Below, piece after piece: positions 11,101-21,999 of a stretch of DNA of 64,000 bases. This DNA comes from Ceriagrion tenellum. Its lineage: Eukaryota; Arthropoda; Insecta; Odonata; Coenagrionidae. Position numbers and translations under genes: made by a program. Under the pieces are notes generated by a model, which worked only from the letters and a program-made list of their open reading frames with translations, was not told the DNA's origin and searched no databases. Position 1 is the first letter of the stretch; every line of letters begins with the position of its first letter. The stretch is from NCBI GenBank assembly GCA_963169105.1, contig OY720639.1, positions 99,460,559-99,524,558 on the forward strand. The letters are read 5' to 3'.

Positions 11101-13854
11101 TTCAAACTCTATGTTAAGAATGATGATATGTAGATACTCCATATATTTAGCCATTCTAAGTGCTCAAAACTTCTCTCATTTTTCGACTCAATTACCAATC
11201 GAACAAACTCTCGTGAATGGTGGACGCATGCGATGCCTATCGGCTTCTCTATCATGTTATTTTTTGCATGTTTTCAGCTGATACTTCCTCAAGCTTAATC
11301 GTGACCTTTTTCGTTCACGCCCATAGCTTTTCCTTCTGAATCCGTCTCCGTGATCACGCATTGTAGGCTTATAATTTTCATCGTCCCCTTTCATTATCTC
11401 GTAATCTTTGTCGTAATCTTTTGGAGAGCCATTCCTGCCATGAGTTTACCCGTTTCAACCGTCACAATCGTTCCTTCCTTCCCCGAGTATTATTCTCATT
11501 TGACTGCAAAGTATGTCCCGGCCAAATCCATGAAATCCTCTAAGCTCTGTGATCATCCATTACAGTTCATACCTTAAGATTTGTACGCGGTGGCCTGTAA
11601 TTTCCAGATTCTCACACCCACCGCGGGCCCTTATTCTCAGCTATCTAATGATACCTTGATTTGAGACCCTTTACACAGCTGGCGCAGAAAGTTGAGATCG
11701 AAAATATCATGTAGTTTTATGTATTTTCATGTATTTTCAACCAAAATAAGTGTTTGAAACCGTAAGAAACATGTAGCTTTTGCCTTAATAAGTGTTCATA
11801 ATGTTGTAGATGGTAAGCTATTCTGTAGTATCGAAAAAGTGCTGTGATATACAACAGCTCTTTATTCAGTACAAAACTCATAATGCGTTTCCAATTGATC
11901 TCACATTATCATTTTATTATAGACACCTGATATGCATTAAGGCTATGAGTGATGACTACGGGAAATCGTATCGAGAATCATTGTGAATATCGCACATTAT
12001 AAAAAGTTGTGAAAAATTTAAGTCTTACAATAACAACATAAAAATTTCACTAATCATATTAATATCAGTTTCATGTATACATATAGTCCTCGAAAATAAG
12101 TAAAGATATGAAAATAACAAATAAATATGAAAAAATTGTAGGAAATTTTCTTAAATACCATATTTTCCTTCAATCACAATTTAAATAATTATTTTTTTTT
12201 GGCTTTCCAGGCAAAACGTTCATTTACATGTAAGTAATATTGTAAGAAAGCGGTTCGACTCAAAACTAGGCTCAGCTCAGTCACAGCCACCCACACCGGT
12301 AACAAAAACCAAAAACTCTGAAGATCATGAGCATATTGCACGTCCAGTTGCATGATCAAAGCATAAGAAACACTTAGTTGGGACAGAAAAAACTTTGTAA
12401 CTTAGAATTACTAAGTTTTGAAAATCCACAACAGAACCCTCCCAAAGTCTTTGCCACAGGTTCAAGAGTATTAAGTTTTATTTTTTTAATCTTCAGCGAA
12501 TGGTTGATATTATGCAGCAGATTATCTGTGTTAAACGTACCGTTGCATAGGTGGGCAGCTTATGTAGGCAGATGGGTCGAGTGTAGTAGTATTGAAACGC
12601 GGTGGAAGTGAAGGGTGCCAAGCGAGGTATTTAGCTGGGGAAGTTTAGTGAGGAAGAGGCCGGTAAAGGGAGAACAAAAAGGAAACAACATGACTGCATT
12701 AAACGAGAGAGGATAAATAGCATAATTACATCGTTATACGTCAATTTTGACGATCAAATGCGAAGATGAATCAATAACACCAATATCAGAAGAAAACTTT
12801 CGGAGAAAACGATCCAAAATATGGATAAATGCCTTGCAGAGCTAAGAAGTTTATATGAATAACTAATTGGGTACAGTGACGCTGGAAATGAACTTTGATG
12901 GCTTCGGAACTCTAGTAGCTAAACGTAAAAAATACTTTTTCCCCCTTGAGAAGCTATTTCTCAGGGAATTGACTACGCCACTGAAAATATATTCCTGCAC
13001 AACTTCCACCATGTTTCGCAACCACTACATGCGACTGTCTTCGCATTTTTCCGAGTTTCCCTTGATGTTATGTGAAAAAAATAGTGGCATCAAAAAAGCG
13101 AAGGAAAATGACGCGGAACACTGCCTACATTTACCGAACACGATTCTTTGATAGTCATAAAAAATGGAGAAAAGACCGTTTTTTACAATCCATCATCTTC
13201 TCCCGCCAGTCGTCCACCCCCTCCCACCCCCTTATGCTCCAATCACAACCTACGCCGGAGACAAAAATGACGTCGGATTGATAAACGAGTGGCTTGCGAC
13301 GTGAAAAAAAAACAAATGAGGGACGTGATGCGGAGGGAAAGAAGGAAAAAGCGCGAAAGGCGGAGGTGACACGGGGAGAAATCGGATTGAGAGGGCAAGG
13401 AGGAAAAAAGAACAAGAGAGTAGCGAAAATCGAAAAGTAGAGGCGAAAATGAACGACCTGCAAGAAAATACATTGAAAATGGTTGGAGAAAGAAGACGAG
13501 GTGATTCCCGTGTTCGAGCGTCAAGGAAAAGGGACGAAATTAGAATCATTGGAGAGATTTGAAGGAAAAAAGAGGACAGGACGAGGTGGGGTTCCACTCA
13601 CGCAGATTACGACTGGAGTCCAAGGGCGAGAATCCGTGACAGCCATTCTCCCTGTCATTTGAACGAAGATCAAAAGATTCGATGTGCAACATGACCCATC
13701 AGGGAATGTGTTGAAAACAATTATAGCGTATGTCAGAAATAAAATGAATTAAAAATTTGAAATGTAGAGAAGAATGAAACTTGCAGGATCACTCTAGTCC
13801 CGCCAAAAAAAGTTAAGGAATTAAATAAGAGATTTATGAAATAGATAAACATAG
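11101..13854. other. no gene recognised; purine-rich stretch at 13300-13600
   Basis: This is 2.7 kb without a supportable gene. The 13290-13590 segment is strongly purine-rich on the + strand, which opens several reverse-strand frames of 93-115 codons. Those translations are F/S/P-rich and low in complexity, so they look like composition artefacts. Confidence 0.45.
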
Positions 13855-14215
13855 AAAGAGGCTTTCAAAGTCTGGCACTGGAGGAGTATGGTGAAAACTA
13901 AATAGACGGGCAAAGTTAGAAATGATGAAGTGTACAGAAGAATAGAGGAGGAAAAGACCATATTGAACACTCTAGAGATACGAAGAACCAGATGGATTGG
14001 ACACACCATGAGAGACAATGGATTTGTGAAAAACATAAATGAAGGCAAATAGACGGAAAAGTCCCCAGAGGAAGACTCAGGAATAGGTTCATGGACGAAC
14101 TAGAGAGGAAATGCATAGGAACAACTACCAGGATGTGAGGGAACTAGCACTAGATAGGGAATTATGGAGGGCTGCAGTCAACCATTCACAGGGTTGAACT
14201 ACCATTGATGATGAT
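13855..14215 (+). pseudogene. LINE group B RT C-terminal fragment
   Basis: It carries the group B landmarks in order: CTGGCACTGGAGGAG..., GGACACACCATGAGAGACAA, AACATAAATGAAGGCAAA, CCCCAGAGGAAGACTCAGGA and the terminal GGAGGGCTGCAGTCAACCA, followed by a GATGATGA tail. The frame is broken by stops. Confidence 0.7.
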
Positions 14216-14349
14216 GAAATTAATAGATACATATATAATATCACACCTTTCCCTTTCGAGGTAGACATAAAAAAATTAACTCATAGCTATAGGCCTGCAA
14301 AACTGAATAATTTTACTCAATATTGCATTATGCTCGAATCTCTATATCT

Positions 14350-14465
14350 TAAATTACTGCCATGCAATGCTTTATACTCGTCCTCCGGTTTGTAAGACTT
14401 CAAATATTCCCTCTTTCGAAGAGTCTCTTCCGCCACATTTACCCAGACTTTCTCTTACTCTCACT
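14350..14465 (-). pseudogene. LINE group A C-terminal fragment, decayed
   Basis: TTTATACTCGTCCTCCGG, TGTAAGACTT and CTTCCGCCACATTTACCCAG align by eye with the group A coding end at 22680-22780 and with 56150-56230. Only this short piece remains, without the group A 3' tail. Confidence 0.5.
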
Positions 14466-14469
14466 CTCT

Positions 14470-15110
14470 TGAAAAAGACAGAAAATGACAGGAAAGACAG
14501 ACCAATGGAGAACCATTCTTTCATGAACGGACGTTAACGGAATATCCACTGAAAGTCATGATCACCTATTCATTCCTAACGCTTTACTTGTCTTATGCTC
14601 TTCACAGCTAGATAAGTCACCTCTACTGCTTTTTACCAACCCTATGATTATCTTGACCTATCCAAGTTTTACTCCAATATCATTCACCCCTCTATCGTTA
14701 ATCGGACTCTTAACGGTAAATTAAATATCTACTAGGAGATTGCACGCTAGTAGCGGCTAGGTTGACCGTATTTTATCTCCGGAACCCGAGTTAGGATACC
14801 GAAAATACATGGAAAGTGATTTATTCCCGCGGATTCCTAACGCCTGCTTGGATTTTACGTGATGAATATTTCAAGAGCAGTAAGAAGTTACCACACTCGT
14901 CGCGTAGAACATTATAACTTTGGGCCATGGGTTATGACAGCGTAAGGAGAATGCAGAGCAGGGCAAGCTCTAGCCAAAACCAGATTTCTCTCCATCCAAT
15001 CTTTACCCCCAAAATAATATCCTCTTAGTTTTTGTCTATCAATGCAATTAGACAAATTATGGCCACAGATATGAGGCACCCTAAGATAAACAGATTCAAA
15101 GTTAATTATA
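14470..15110. other. no gene recognised
   Basis: No open frame or repeat was recognised in this interval. Confidence 0.4.
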
Positions 15111-15114
15111 TTTT

Positions 15115-15510
15115 CACTCGTTTCTCAAAAAATTTATGAAATACAAATGAAAACCGTGTGCTTCGCTAAAAACTGCTAAGAGCGAACATGTAGTGTTAAT
15201 TGATTATGGAAAGATTAGGTTGGATGCCGCTAAAAACTCTGTGGCTACTCGATAGGCTTAGTTTACTTGAGAAATTCCGATGAGGTGTGTTTCAGGGCAA
15301 TACAGAGAATATCACTTTGACGCCACACTAAATTTTTAGGTCCGACAGAAGCGATAAAACAAGAAACATTGTCGAGCAGATTGGTAAAACAATTCGTTCT
15401 TTCCACTCACAATTAGAGACCAAAATTCAGACTGAGCTCCTCTCCAAATAATTCCATAATACTTCACCATTTCAGCTCTCAAAACCTCACCTGATAATTG
15501 TTGTCACGTC
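15115..15510 (+). pseudogene. LINE group C (CR1/jockey-like) C-terminal fragment
   Basis: It aligns with 35480-35900 and 61785-62215. Shared segments are TTCG(C/T)(T/A)AAAAACTGCTA, CTACTCGATAGGCTTAGTTT, TGTTTCAGGGCAATACAGAGAATAT-like and GTCCGACAGAAGCGATAAAA. The family pattern is the tail after the RT (RFVKNxY, then LxWxxLxxRRxxxRLSLLEK). Stops are frequent. The 3' tail is missing here; an isolated one is at 16020-16105. Confidence 0.65.
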
Positions 15511-15656
15511 TACCGTGATAAAGAAATTCACACGAATATAATACACCTTCTTGGTTGCTATAATAATCATTTTAATACGTTTATGGTTGGATTTCCAAGT
15601 AATAAGTGCATGTCAGACCTTAGTCTTCCCATTTATTTCTATACGAAGTCCCCCCC

Positions 15657-15854
15657 TATTGAAACTTTACAATTGCTAAAACCAAATTTACAATTGTTAT
15701 TTTGAGAAATACCATTGTAAAAATGGAAATACCACTGTAAAGAATGGAAGTATAATTGTAAAAAAATGGAAAGCACAATTGTAAAGAATGGAAGTACAAC
15801 TGTAAAAATTGCCAAAATCCAATTGTAAACTTTACAATTGTAAATTTTCAATAG
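15657..15854. mobile_element. about 198-bp MITE with internal tandem repeats
   Basis: The ends are inverted repeats: CTATTGAAACTTTACAATTG at 15657-15676 and its near complement at 15835-15854. The interior holds four or five imperfect 25-30-bp units, each with ATTGTAAAnAATGGAA or a variant. Subterminal TTACAATTG/CAATTGTAA motifs recur in both orientations. No target duplication could be read. The 70-codon reverse frame over it is a repeat artefact. Confidence 0.65.
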
Positions 15855-15867
15855 TGCCTACTTTACA

Positions 15868-15960
15868 TCTACGTAATACACTGCAGTCCATCTTAATGGT
15901 GGGTGGCTAGGGGTGATTTATTACCAACATGTACCAAAATGCACTCCAACAAAGCTAACG
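15868..15960 (-). mobile_element. LINE group C-type 3' tail
   Basis: CATCTACGTAATACACTGCAG, GGTGGGTGGCTAGGGGTGA and ACCAAAATGC match the 3' end of the large copy at 23815-24830 (CATCTACGTTATACCCTGCG, GTGGCAGGGGGTGAATATCA). Confidence 0.55.
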
Positions 15961-16019
15961 AAGCCACCAGTATTAGTGCATTAAAAAAAGCATGCAAATA
16001 CTAATATCATAAGGGAAAC

Positions 16020-16110
16020 AATATCCTTTACACGGCTTATGTCCTGACACCCCCTGCCACATGCCCTTGCGGTTGCTCGCCGCTTAGTGTGTAGATGTAG
16101 ATAAGTCGTA
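16020..16110 (+). mobile_element. isolated LINE group C 3' tail
   Basis: TCCTGACACCCCCTGCCACA, then GCCCTTGCGG, then GTGTAGATGTAGAT, is the forward version of the group C end. It matches 35870-35925 and 62150-62215. The RT-coding part is absent next to it. Confidence 0.6.
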
Positions 16111-16204
16111 GCTGATAACATATGAATGCCGGTACTTGCAAAAATTTCATCCATAAAGAATAAAAAAATGGGAATACAAAATGCAAATCGTAAATATGAA
16201 ATGA

Positions 16205-16362
16205 AAAATTCTTCCACTAATTTTTTATTGCGGTGCGGTACAGCATGTTTTAACACAAAGGTGTCATCATGACGGCACCTGATGATGATATCACGGTAGG
16301 TGCCCCGATGTGTTGAAACATGTTGTACTGCAATAACATATTAATGGAATAAATCTAGGTGA
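16205..16362. repeat. fold-back element with hammerhead-like core
   Basis: The left arm (about 16212-16270) and right arm (about 16300-16356) are inverted copies. Reverse left reads ...TTAAAACATGCTGTACCGCA; right reads TTGAAACATGTTGTACTGCA. Between them lies CACCTGATGATGATATCAC. CTGATGA is at 16279-16285 and GAAA at 16315-16318, followed by self-complementary ACATGT. This looks related to the fold-back at 36893-37028. Confidence 0.6.
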
Positions 16363-16399
16363 ATCTTGTGATTTCCGAAAATGAACTTGCACATTGTTG

Positions 16400-17320
16400 A
16401 GCCTTAAACCATGAGACACAAAAATAATGGCATTAAAAAAATGTAAACATGCCTGTTTCTATAGAAATATGAGAAACAAAATTGGTCGCAAAATAAGTGT
16501 TTTAGAGAATTTATATATCCATTAGAGCTTTTCTTTCAAAGGTGCTTAAGTTCGCGCAGAAATGACGAAATCCGGCGGCCATGATTGCTGTAGCAAAAAG
16601 CATGGTCTGTGGTTGGCTACAGCTAGTAGCGGGCGTTTGTAGCAGAGCTGAGCCACTCTCATCAGCTGGTATCCCGCGGAGATTCTGCTGTAGCGAGATC
16701 TCAGGATTCGGCGCATAACGTCGCTATATCCGTCAACGTCATACGGTTCGTCAATCTAACCCAAAATTCATGAGGCAACACGGCCCCTCGCCTACAATGC
16801 GAATAATTTGAGTAGAGGAATTTTTTATAGTTGGAGTAGCGGAGCCTCCGCTGCATGAACAGCGAAGTTTTTGGATGCGGCCCTTACACGCACATGAATG
16901 CATTCAAATGGAATGATGTGCGTCGACGATACGTGAGGTAACTTGCCAGTAGCCAACATTCAGTAAGGCACACAACAGTCGCAACCAAATGATTGGGGTT
17001 AAATTATCTAATTATTCACCACACGAATAAAAATTGCACGCACCTTACCTAGCGGTAATTAAAAACTTAACAATTGAAAAATATTCGATGACTTTACTGA
17101 AAATCAATAAAAAAAACAATCCAGGATTCGATCATGGAACTTTTGTTGCTAAACGCACGTGAACTCTGCTTCCGATCAGTTTAAAAGTGCCAGAGTGACT
17201 GGGAACAATTTGAATTTTCTTTGCTCGATTTATTATTTTTACAGCCACTCACATTTCCAAATGAATTTCACACATGAATGATTTGGTTATTTCCCGGTGT
17301 GTCATGTAAATGAACTCTTC
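16400..17320. other. no gene recognised; GC-richer patch at 16560-16980
   Basis: No reading frame or repeat in this interval could be assigned. Confidence 0.4.
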
Positions 17321-17324
17321 ATGA

Positions 17325-17400
17325 ATTATCCACCAGCTTAGGTATTGGTTGGCCGACATATCGATGAATTTATCCATCATCGTTCTCAGGGCATGGATTT
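17325..17400 (-). repeat. diverged copy of the 49.2-kb hammerhead-like repeat
   Basis: It aligns with 49215-49285 over CCACCAG(C/G)TTAGG, TTGGTTGGCCGACA/G, TCGATGA and CATCGT(T/C)CTCAGGGCAT. The reverse-strand core is CTGAGAA and the GAAA site reads GATA. Both are substitutions at positions the hammerhead needs, so this copy is decayed. Confidence 0.6.
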
Positions 17401-17499
17401 CGTGTATTGACTCCAGAACGAATTAGAGGCAGACTCCGCTAAAACTGCCTAAAACGAAGACTAGTTAGATATAAAGAGGTCATCTTGAAAGAGAATCGA

Positions 17500-18090
17500 G
17501 TGAAAGAGATGAAGCAGGCCAATTAAATCATGGGATTGGTGAACGCTGATGATGAGACCACCAATTTCCACACGCACTCATCAACGTCTGTCTCATATTT
17601 CTTCATTTTATCTCATCCATGGCTCACTGTTCACCCGCCTTTGCTGGTGTGCCTTGAAATAACCCAGAGACGATTCATTATTCGTCCAGATGTGATGATC
17701 CGTAGCTCCCCGAAGCCCTTCAAAATCCACCGTCCGTTGGCCTATATTTCTTTCATCACTTCTCAAACCCATTTTAACTCAAGAGCAATATTTTCTGGAA
17801 ATACGACCCTTGTGCCTATTACGCGCTCAAATATGGAAGCGTTTAGCTACCATTCTCCAGAACCACCACTCTTTCTGCCGTAGCCCTTTACGCCTTCTGT
17901 TAATGCGCTCTACGAAGGTATAAAAATTGTTTCGCCATTTGTGCATGATTACTTTTTAGTGTTTTTTTAAATATAAGTTGGACACTCAAGATACCCGTAT
18001 GCCGTGAAGATTTCATGTAACATTTGGTTTAAGACTAAAACACCTCATCGATACGAGAACTGATTAGAAGTAACATCAGTAGTCACTTTG
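17500..18090. other. 117-codon frame without recognisable domain
   Basis: A forward frame at 17530-17883 is the longest here. The translation shows no motif recognised from any family, and there is no support from neighbours or splice context. It is probably chance. Confidence 0.35.
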
Positions 18091-18107
18091 TGAAAAATTG
18101 TTATGTT

Positions 18108-18243
18108 CATGATGAACAATAAAATGTTTACTATTTTCCCACTACTAGTTTCACCCTGATAATGACACTCTGTGCTGCGCTAAGACCTGGTTAGTGAACA
18201 ATAAAAAAGTGTGAAAAAAGTTAATGCTTTATTGTTCATCATG
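18108..18243. repeat. 136-bp fold-back element
   Basis: The left arm 18108-18131 (CATGATGAACAATAAAATG...) pairs with the right arm 18220-18243 (...CTTTATTGTTCATCATG), with about 20 of 24 matching. The interior has CACCCTGATAATGACACTCT and a later AAGACCTGGT. This is a decayed version of the CTGATGATGACAC...GAAAC arrangement seen at 36.9 kb. Confidence 0.55.
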
Positions 18244-18291
18244 AAGAGAAAATAAAACAAGACCTTTTGTCACTTGGTGGCATGTCATATG

Positions 18292-18535
18292 AGGACCCCA
18301 GAAGTCAAGGGGTTTAAGTAACAAAACCATTGTTTAGAGAAAACTTAAGTCAAAGGTGAAAATGTTTGGTACAACCCACTAAGTAGTTAAGAGGCATTAC
18401 CCTAGATAGCATCACCTGTCAAGAAAATCACTTGGATCTCTTTACCACCTAAAAGATTTATATTTTCACATCCCATTCCTGTACATAACTTATTTTTTTT
18501 CAAAAATGCCACCTAGACCCCTTGACTTCTGGGGT
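18292..18535. mobile_element. about 244-bp MITE with GGACCCCAGAAG termini
   Basis: The left end GGACCCCAGAAGTCAAGGGG (from 18292) is matched by the inverted CCCCTTGACTTCTGGGGTCC near 18516-18535. CATAT occurs just outside both ends and could be a duplicated target. There is no coding capacity. Confidence 0.65.
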
Positions 18536-18544
18536 CCACATATT

Positions 18545-18845
18545 TATCAATGAAAAATGTATAACTTTTACAATACAACAAATATAAAGAAAACTGGCAC
18601 GACCCGGGTTTCAGTGTATGAGCGCCATCTGAAGTTCAGAGTCATAGTCGGAATCTCCTTTTTATACAAAACCATTGAAGGAGGGGCTTCCTTCCCATCT
18701 CCCCTCCACCGTCAATGGTCCTGTATAAAAAGGAGATTCCGACTATGACTCTGAACTTCAGATGGTGCTCATACACTGAAGCCCGTGTCGTGCCAGTTTT
18801 CTTTATATTTGTGGTATTGTAAAATTTATACATTTTTCATTGATA
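18545..18845. repeat. 301-bp near-perfect palindrome
   Basis: Arms of about 140 bp run from TATCAATGAAAAATG (18545) to CATTTTTCATTGATA (18831-18845), with about 90 percent or better complementarity by eye. Opposite-strand frames at 18557-18748 and 18642-18833 translate to almost the same peptide, a direct result of the palindrome rather than of coding. Each arm carries the ACCCGGGT/GTCGTG motif (18601-18612 on the reverse strand reads GAAACCCGGGTC) shared with the hammerhead-like locus at 40.0 kb. Confidence 0.85.
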
Positions 18846-19555
18846 CATCATGAAGAGAACTGATCAATTAACGGTTACGTTTTTCAGGCGAACCCTTTTT
18901 AGAAAGCAATTTCCTGAAATGATCTGTTGGAATATATTTTAATTTTTCCGCACACAAGGCATGAAAACCAATTCCTCTGTTTTTTTTTCCTGATTTTCTC
19001 ACCTGATCATTCAATTCTGTATATTTTAGGCTACATTAGGCAATATTACAGACATGAAATAAACACGAGTGAAAAATTTGGAGTCTTTAAGTTCCACCAG
19101 AGAGAAGTTATGGATATAATGATTCGCGTAGCATGTGATAACTCTTACTTTAATAAGACTATGTCCGATGGAATGATTCTGTGGACTCAACTCGAGTAAG
19201 TAGTATCTTTCAATGTCAGTTTTTACATCTGATAACGGTAAGTTGATGTAAGACAATGAAAACTTCTCTGCACGCAGTTTCTGGCAGCTAAAATAGGAGG
19301 CCACATTACGACCTCGCGAGGAGAAAACCTTTATAAATTCTTCCTCAGGCTGGCCGCACGAGCCTTGCGTTCCGTTTTTCATGATTATTACCATATGTTC
19401 CCATTCTTTTCCCTAAAGGTTCAGAGACCCTTTTGTATAAATCTATCACGCATGATTCATTGTTTCTCCGTTGGACATGAACAATACTGCGAAAGTACGA
19501 ATGAAAACACTGCAACCCCATGAAGTTTTTTTCGTAAATTTTCGCTGCTCATGAT

Positions 19556-19885
19556 TTAATCTCGTGAAATCTTTTGGTATCTGTGATGATTTGTTTTAAG
19601 AACAACAGTTTCGAACAGAAACTGTTGATCTTAAAAAAAAATCATCGCAGAGAAAGAGAACAGAAAAAATGGTCATGTTGAGCCTTTAAAAAATTAACAG
19701 CCGAAATTTCTAATTAAAAAAAAGACCATTGTTGTTCGGACCTATAACTGCCCAACCACCAATGGCAAAGAAACAACAAGCCTGACGAAGCCGGAAGAAT
19801 AGCACGTCGAAACTGTAACCATTAAAAAAAACTTATCTTAAAAAACCATTGCAGATATCAAAAGATTTCACAAGATTTAACCCCA
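19556..19885. repeat. 330-bp fold-back with hammerhead-like core
   Basis: The reverse complement of 19556-19615 (TTCGAAACTGTTGTTCTTAAAA..., CAAAAGATTTCACGAGATT) matches 19805-19880 (GTCGAAACTGTAACC..., CAAAAGATTTCACAAGATT). A third partial arm, AGAAACTGTTGATCTTAAA, starts near 19615. On the + strand CTGACGA (19782-19788) is followed by a spacer and GAAAC (GAAA at 19809-19812), then TGTA. This gives a possible 2-bp stem III and a GTA cleavage triplet. Confidence 0.6.
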
Positions 19886-20149
19886 TGCAGGTGTCGGAGA
19901 GAATGAATATTAACCGTTTATATGCTCTGAATTGTGGCGTAAATATTGTGCAGCTAAAAGAAAATTAATGAATACATATGCTTTTTTAGTTAAAAATAAA
20001 CAGGAACCTGTTAAGATTTTAAAATTGACTTTTTGATTTGTCATTTACACTTGGAGTAATAAATCACAATACCTACGTCCTAAATGGTGGCATTAACTGA
20101 ACATTATGATAACATAAGCACAAGTAAATTACGTACCAAGGTACTGAGT

Positions 20150-20335
20150 TTCATCTTGTTCTAAAGGCCGTTTTTACGGGGCACGTAATTGCAGAATTTG
20201 ATGTGCATGTTCGATCTTATTAATTACGAATCTACATTTCAAATTTCGTCGCGTAAAGCGGTGAATTATAAAACAGAATGCGCAACTGTATGAATGCAAG
20301 TTGCCAATATGGCCCCTGCTCTACTTCAATAATTA
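20150..20335. repeat. dispersed repeat shared with 41.6-41.8 kb
   Basis: GGCCGTTTTTACGGGGCACG, AATTGCAGAATT and TGCATGTTCGATCTT match 41620-41690 (CCCGTTTTACCCGGGGCATG, AATTGCAAAATT, TGCATGTTTTCTCAATCTT). Both regions also carry a further CATGCATTCTTGCAA or GAATGCAAGTTGC block. It resembles an insect MITE, but clean termini could not be read. Confidence 0.45.
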
Positions 20336-20500
20336 ATGCTCGATTGAGCGTGCCATTCCAGTGCCATTACAGTCTCTGTGTTAATGGGCAAAAGAAAGGA
20401 TATATTGTTTTTGATATTGAATTAATACTCTAATGTCAACGTCAAGAAAACATATTAAAAGTCATAATGTTTCCACCAACATTTAGACTAGAGAAAATTA

Positions 20501-20900
20501 TGTACTAAATATAAACATTTGTACTTAGTAATAGGTGAAGCACCTAATCACTAAATTTAAGTTAAGATATTTCAACAATTCTTCCTTAGCAATTGTATAA
20601 TCTGATATAATTATATTACCCAGCATTAGATGAATTGAAACATATATCAACGAAGATAACGCACAGGCTAATATTAAAGGTGGCTTGGTATTTTCAATTT
20701 CTATTTTTCTATTTATATATATCTACTGAATATAAAAATTCGTTCTCAGTAATAGATGATGAGCTTAATCACTAAATTTATTTTCAGATATCTCAACAAT
20801 TCTTCTGTAGCAATGGTAAAATCTGATAAAACTAAAAAAGTGAAAGAGATATCACCGTAGATGACGTATAGGCTCACATGAGAGGTGGCTTGGTATTTTC
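20501..20900. repeat. diverged two-copy tandem duplication
   Basis: Copy 1 (20501-20695) and copy 2 (20721-20900) share AATCACTAAATTTA, TCAACAATTCTTC, GCAAT and GGTGGCTTGGTATTTTC, in the same order. The period is about 205-220 bp. Identity looks like 70-75 percent. Confidence 0.7.
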
Positions 20901-21099
20901 CTCATACTAAACAAAAAAAAATCAATAGGAATGTTGAATCGGAAGGGTAATGAATTTTTCAGGATTCGGGAAGGATTTCGGGAGAACGTTTTCCACCGAT
21001 CGTATTGCGGAGTTAAAAGAATTCTGGAGCCAGGGGAAGGGAGCAAAGAAAGACAAAAACTAAATGCCGGATGATGAATGGCTCGAACGCGGTTTCGAA

Positions 21100-21480
21100 A
21101 TTTCACGACCTTCCAGAGTTTGACCTATAACGGCTTTTATGACCCTTTCCGGCGAGCGGCGTTTTAAAAATAAAACACACGAGCAATGCAAAGCGGGCCA
21201 AGGTTAGAGGGAGAGGAACACGCCGATTCCGTCGGAAATGTTGGTTCTCACGGAAAATCCCAATGCGCGCGTATCTTTGCACGTCTCCATGGCGACGTTG
21301 ACGGATTGAAAGCGCATACGGATGTCCAGTCTCCCGTGTGTAAAAATAAATCCATGCATATGCCTTTGGACACTATGCATGCCTTATGTAAGATTAAAAA
21401 AAAATACAACGTAAAAACCAGTGATACCAGCGGAGGAGTACAGAGAAACTATTGGAAAAAAGAAACACAGTCACCATGAA
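21100..21480 (+). other. GC-richer segment with a 97-codon open frame
   Basis: A forward frame at 21186-21479 lies in CpG-richer DNA. No domain is recognised and the second half is lysine-rich because of poly-A runs. No splice or promoter context supports calling it a gene. Confidence 0.3.
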
Positions 21481-21649
21481 AACTATCTAAAATTGGATGT
21501 GGTCAAGAATATATGCTGATTGTGTACGTACTACCACGATAAAGTCGAGTAATTACAAATTAAACACTCATATTCATTAAAAATTACCTGTATTAGAAGA
21601 GGTGGTATCGGTGCACGCGGCTTTCACTATATGACTTATTACAAAGTCC

Positions 21650-21990
21650 TTCAACAGAGTTGGCTCAGCTAATGCCATTTATAAGCCCATTCCTGATTCT
21701 AGAGAGGGAATATCTAAAACCTGCCGAATATTTACGCCCACTCCTGTGACAATTAATAGAGATGACAACCCCTATTTCTGGCATGTCCTAGAGGAGTACT
21801 ACAAAGCATGTCCAGTATTCAAAACTCTGGCCTTTGTCAATGACGCAGTTGAAAGAGCATTTGTCCTGCCTCACACTTAACAAGCAACAAAACAAAACAT
21901 ATGCAAAAAAGGCAATAGTATTTGAGAGAATCGATAAAAAAAGAAAAATTCTATGTGCAAACCATTCTAAGGAGAAATCTCCATATTGAT
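21650..21990 (+). pseudogene. decayed coding fragment of an unidentified protein
   Basis: From about 21655 a forward frame stays open for roughly 70 codons through SREGISKTCR, NPYFWHVLEEYYKACPVF and VNDAVERAF. It then hits a frameshift near 21868. The next frame continues with a K-rich tail (LNKQQNKTYAKKAIVFERI) and ends near 21987. The block with VNDxxER followed by a charged helix recalls a C-terminal segment seen in uncharacterised, transposon-associated proteins of insects. That link is from memory and tentative. There is no start, promoter or full domain, so this is a relic. It is not in the usual open-frame range because of the frameshift. Confidence 0.4.
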
Positions 21991-21999
21991 GTTTGAATG

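Noticed and set aside
13155..13597. Overlapping reverse frames of 93-115 codons
   Set aside because: F/S/P-rich translations of a purine-rich tract; composition artefact.
18557..18833. Two 63-codon frames on opposite strands with almost the same peptide
   Set aside because: The similarity follows from the palindrome; nothing else suggests coding.
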